A stretch of 54,349 nucleotides of DNA. Source: Macrocybe gigantea (Eukaryota; Basidiomycota; Agaricomycetes; Agaricales; Callistosporiaceae). The first letter of the stretch is position 1; each line of letters opens with the position of its first letter. The translations under genes and the position numbers were made by a program. The notes under the pieces were generated by a model that was not told where the DNA came from, searched no databases, and saw only the letters and a list, made by a program, of their open reading frames with translations. This document shows, piece after piece, positions 52,224 through 54,349 of this stretch. The stretch covers positions 1 through 54,349 of the forward strand of contig SJRY01000036.1 in the NCBI GenBank assembly GCA_011319805.1. Reading direction: 5' to 3'.

Positions 52224-54349
52224 ATGAGCAGCACAAGGCCCTCCAGGTCAGCCAGCATCCCCATCCCAAGGAGCTCTGCCTCTCCGATATACAACATCGA
52301 TTCCGTCCTATCTATCCCTTTTGTCGCACCAGCTCCAGTCAGCCCGAGGTCCAGGCAGCAACAGCCGTTTCCCCAGCGCGCGAGCGTCGATGATGGCAGC
52401 GGCCATCTAGCGGCCCGAGGCAGTCCAGCCCTCGCAGCCTCCCTGGGCGGATCCGTCCCCCGCTCCGTAACACATCCAGGGAACAGCTTCCATGGCAGAG
52501 TCGTCTCTGGGACCCCGTCGTCGGCGCACGCCGCTGCCGCCCCGCCATCCGTACGTTTCGAGCCGCGCGTCGTCTGCGGGGAACTCTAGCAGCGTCGACG
52601 CCTCCCGCACCACCGACAACGCATGTCTGCCCTCCACCTCTGCCCCGTCCTCGTCTCGCATGCGCCGGCCCAGCGCCGCGGGCAGCAGCAGGGCTCCCAG
52701 TGCACAGAGATCGAGTCAGGTATTCTCGACGTCACCGCCCCCGTCGCATCCCATGCCTTTCCTCGCCCGCGCTACCTCGAACACTCTGCATTGAGGCACC
52801 TCTTGCAGACGGAAGCTCCGCCCGCGCTTCCGGCAAGCCGCAAAACCGACCCGTTCGTCGTCGTCCTCGCGACAGGTGTATATGATTATTCGCATCCAGC
52901 TCGTACACACGGCGCTATGTCGCCTCCCACGGATAGCGACGAGGAGAGCAACGTCAGTCCGCGCGTGAGCTGCCCTCTACGTCCAGGACCATCACCTATC
53001 CACCCCAACAGATGCTCAAGTTGCCTACTCGTTGGGACGAGCAGTTCCGCAATAGCCTTCTGAGCGTCTCCTCGGATGGTCGGGATCTCACATTCCACGG
53101 TTTGTCCTTCTGTTCAATAGTAATATGTGTCTGACGCGTCTGTGCCCGAAGGTGCATCATGCGCCGGTGATAGGGACGCGGCTGCTGCTAGAACTTCGTG
53201 CCCTATTCCTCCGGCTTGCGGTATTTATTACTATGAAGTAGAGATTGTCAGTAAAGGTCAGAAAGGGTACGTGTAAATCTACTCTTTTTTTTCATCAGAT
53301 GCTCATGCTCACGCTTCTGCAGACACATCAGTATCGGGTTCGTGGAATTACATATTTTTCTTCCTTATCGTGTTCATGACTCTATTGCAGGTTCGCTGCC
53401 CGCGATGTTAAATTATCCAGGCTTCCCGGATGGGAGGCCAACTCTTGGGGCTACCATGGCGATGATGGATATTCCTTCGCTGCAGAAAAAAACGGGACGC
53501 CGTATGGTCCACTTTTGGAAGTGCGTATCCACGATAATGTACTGATTCTCTGGCACGCCGAATAATCTCCGTTTCAGCTGGCGACATCATCGGTTGCGGA
53601 GTTGATTTCTCGACCTACAAAGCTTTCTTCACCAAGAATGGCTCTTTGATTGGTATGCAAGACTACCAGTAAACTCGGCTATGCTGACTAACCTGGTTCC
53701 AGGCCACGTCTTTGACAACATCGGAAAGGACGTAGACCTGTATCCGTCCGTCGGCATGCGACACACCGGCGAAGCTATCCGCGTCAACTTTGGCCAAGAT
53801 CCGTTCAAGTATGACATTGACTATCATGTTCAACAGCAGCGAAATACTGTGTGGTCAAAAATTCTTACTACGACGCTCGATACCTCGTTGCTGGACGGTC
53901 CGCGTCTTTCACCAGATAGTTCATCCAAGGACAGCGCGGCAATCTCTTACGAGTCAAAGCCCAAAGTTCCTCTGTCAACCGAGCAGACAAAGACGCTGCT
54001 CAACGAACTTGTCGTTTCGTATCTTGCTCATCACGGATATGCCAAGACCGTCCGAGCCTTCAAGGCCCAGCAGAGCTCGTTCGAAAAAAGTCAGCCTGCC
54101 GAAAGCAAAGCAGAATCTTCTCGCGACGTGGACATGGAGAGCGTTTCGGTGGAGCGCACCGATTCATACGACATAGAGCGTCGTACGCAGATAGTGAACT
54201 CGGTCGTAACTGGTGACGTCGACTACGCTATCGCGCAAACAAAACTGCATTACCCGGCCGTCTTGGAAGCAGACGAAGGGCTTATACACTTCAAACTGCG
54301 GTGCAGAAAGTTCGTGGAGCTCATCTTAGAGGCGGCGGAGCTTAAAAAG
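52224..54349 (+). CDS. GID1: RanBPM/Gid1-like subunit of the GID/CTLH ubiquitin ligase (3' end cut off)
   Basis: The start is ATG 52224 ([14 protein letters not shown]). A long Ser/Pro/Arg-rich region leads to [20 protein letters not shown]. The SPRY domain follows: [80 protein letters not shown] and [21 protein letters not shown] LisH motif ([20 protein letters not shown]) and the start of the CTLH/CRA domain ([18 protein letters not shown], then [12 protein letters not shown]) reach the window edge. In yeast Gid1/Vid30 this scaffold recruits substrate receptors. The N-terminal region changes frame about three times (near 52540, 52740 and 52960), so its exact protein is uncertain. A 15-nt microexon lies at 53323-53337. 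Confidence 0.88.

Noticed and set aside
1..54349. CRISPR array, operon or bacterial-type defence system
   Set aside because: The sequence is intron-rich nuclear fungal DNA. No regularly spaced repeats or prokaryotic gene clusters are present.

Overview
The window is nuclear DNA of a filamentous basidiomycete, most likely a mushroom-forming agaricomycete. The evidence is dense two-strand gene packing, many introns of about 45-65 nt in almost every gene, an intron-bearing tRNA-Lys, a chromodomain Ty3/gypsy element and a pogo-type DNA transposon, and protein families typical of Agaricomycetes. Most genes only become readable after splicing, so calls rest on exon joining by eye and on family motifs. 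No database search was run.

Layout. Positions 1-7368 are transposon-rich. A decayed plus-strand Ty3/gypsy copy runs in from the left edge and ends in an LTR at 2645-2964. It abuts the 5' end (gag fragment plus LTR) of a second copy in the opposite orientation, ending at 3720. After a featureless AT-rich stretch comes a nearly complete pogo/Fot1-like element (4501-7368) with 25-bp terminal inverted repeats, TA flanks and one premature stop in its transposase.

Positions 7970-18959 hold a HAD glycerol-phosphatase-like gene, a p23 Hsp90 co-chaperone, a small membrane-anchored protein, an Mdv1-type mitochondrial fission WD-repeat protein, a SprT/Spartan-like metalloprotease and a cytochrome P450. 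A tRNA-Lys(CTT) follows. Positions 20478-33258 hold a Pumilio RNA-binding protein, a UVRAG/Vps38 autophagy/endosome protein, a divergently transcribed coiled-coil protein of unknown role, and a secreted S1/P1 nuclease. Positions 33603-44786 hold a cullin N-domain-only protein, a WGR-PARP, an HMG-box protein, a class 1 dihydroorotate dehydrogenase, TRAPPC5/Trs31 and a BTB protein. Positions 46147-54349 hold a 22-cysteine secreted granulin-like peptide, the splicing factor MFAP1, a flavin amine-oxidase-like enzyme, the proteasome chaperone Ump1 and the start of a RanBPM/Gid1 subunit of the GID/CTLH ubiquitin ligase.

The genes do not form a biosynthetic cluster. They are mainly housekeeping genes, often in divergent pairs with 110-185 bp between start codons (Vps38 with the coiled-coil gene, Trs31 with BTB, Ump1 with Gid1). 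The most notable observations are: recurrent one-base frame breaks, mostly in G/C runs of otherwise conserved genes, which look like sequence errors; 7-nt microexons in two unrelated genes; three GC-AG introns; the intact architecture of the pogo element; the truncated cullin; and the cysteine-doublet secreted peptide.
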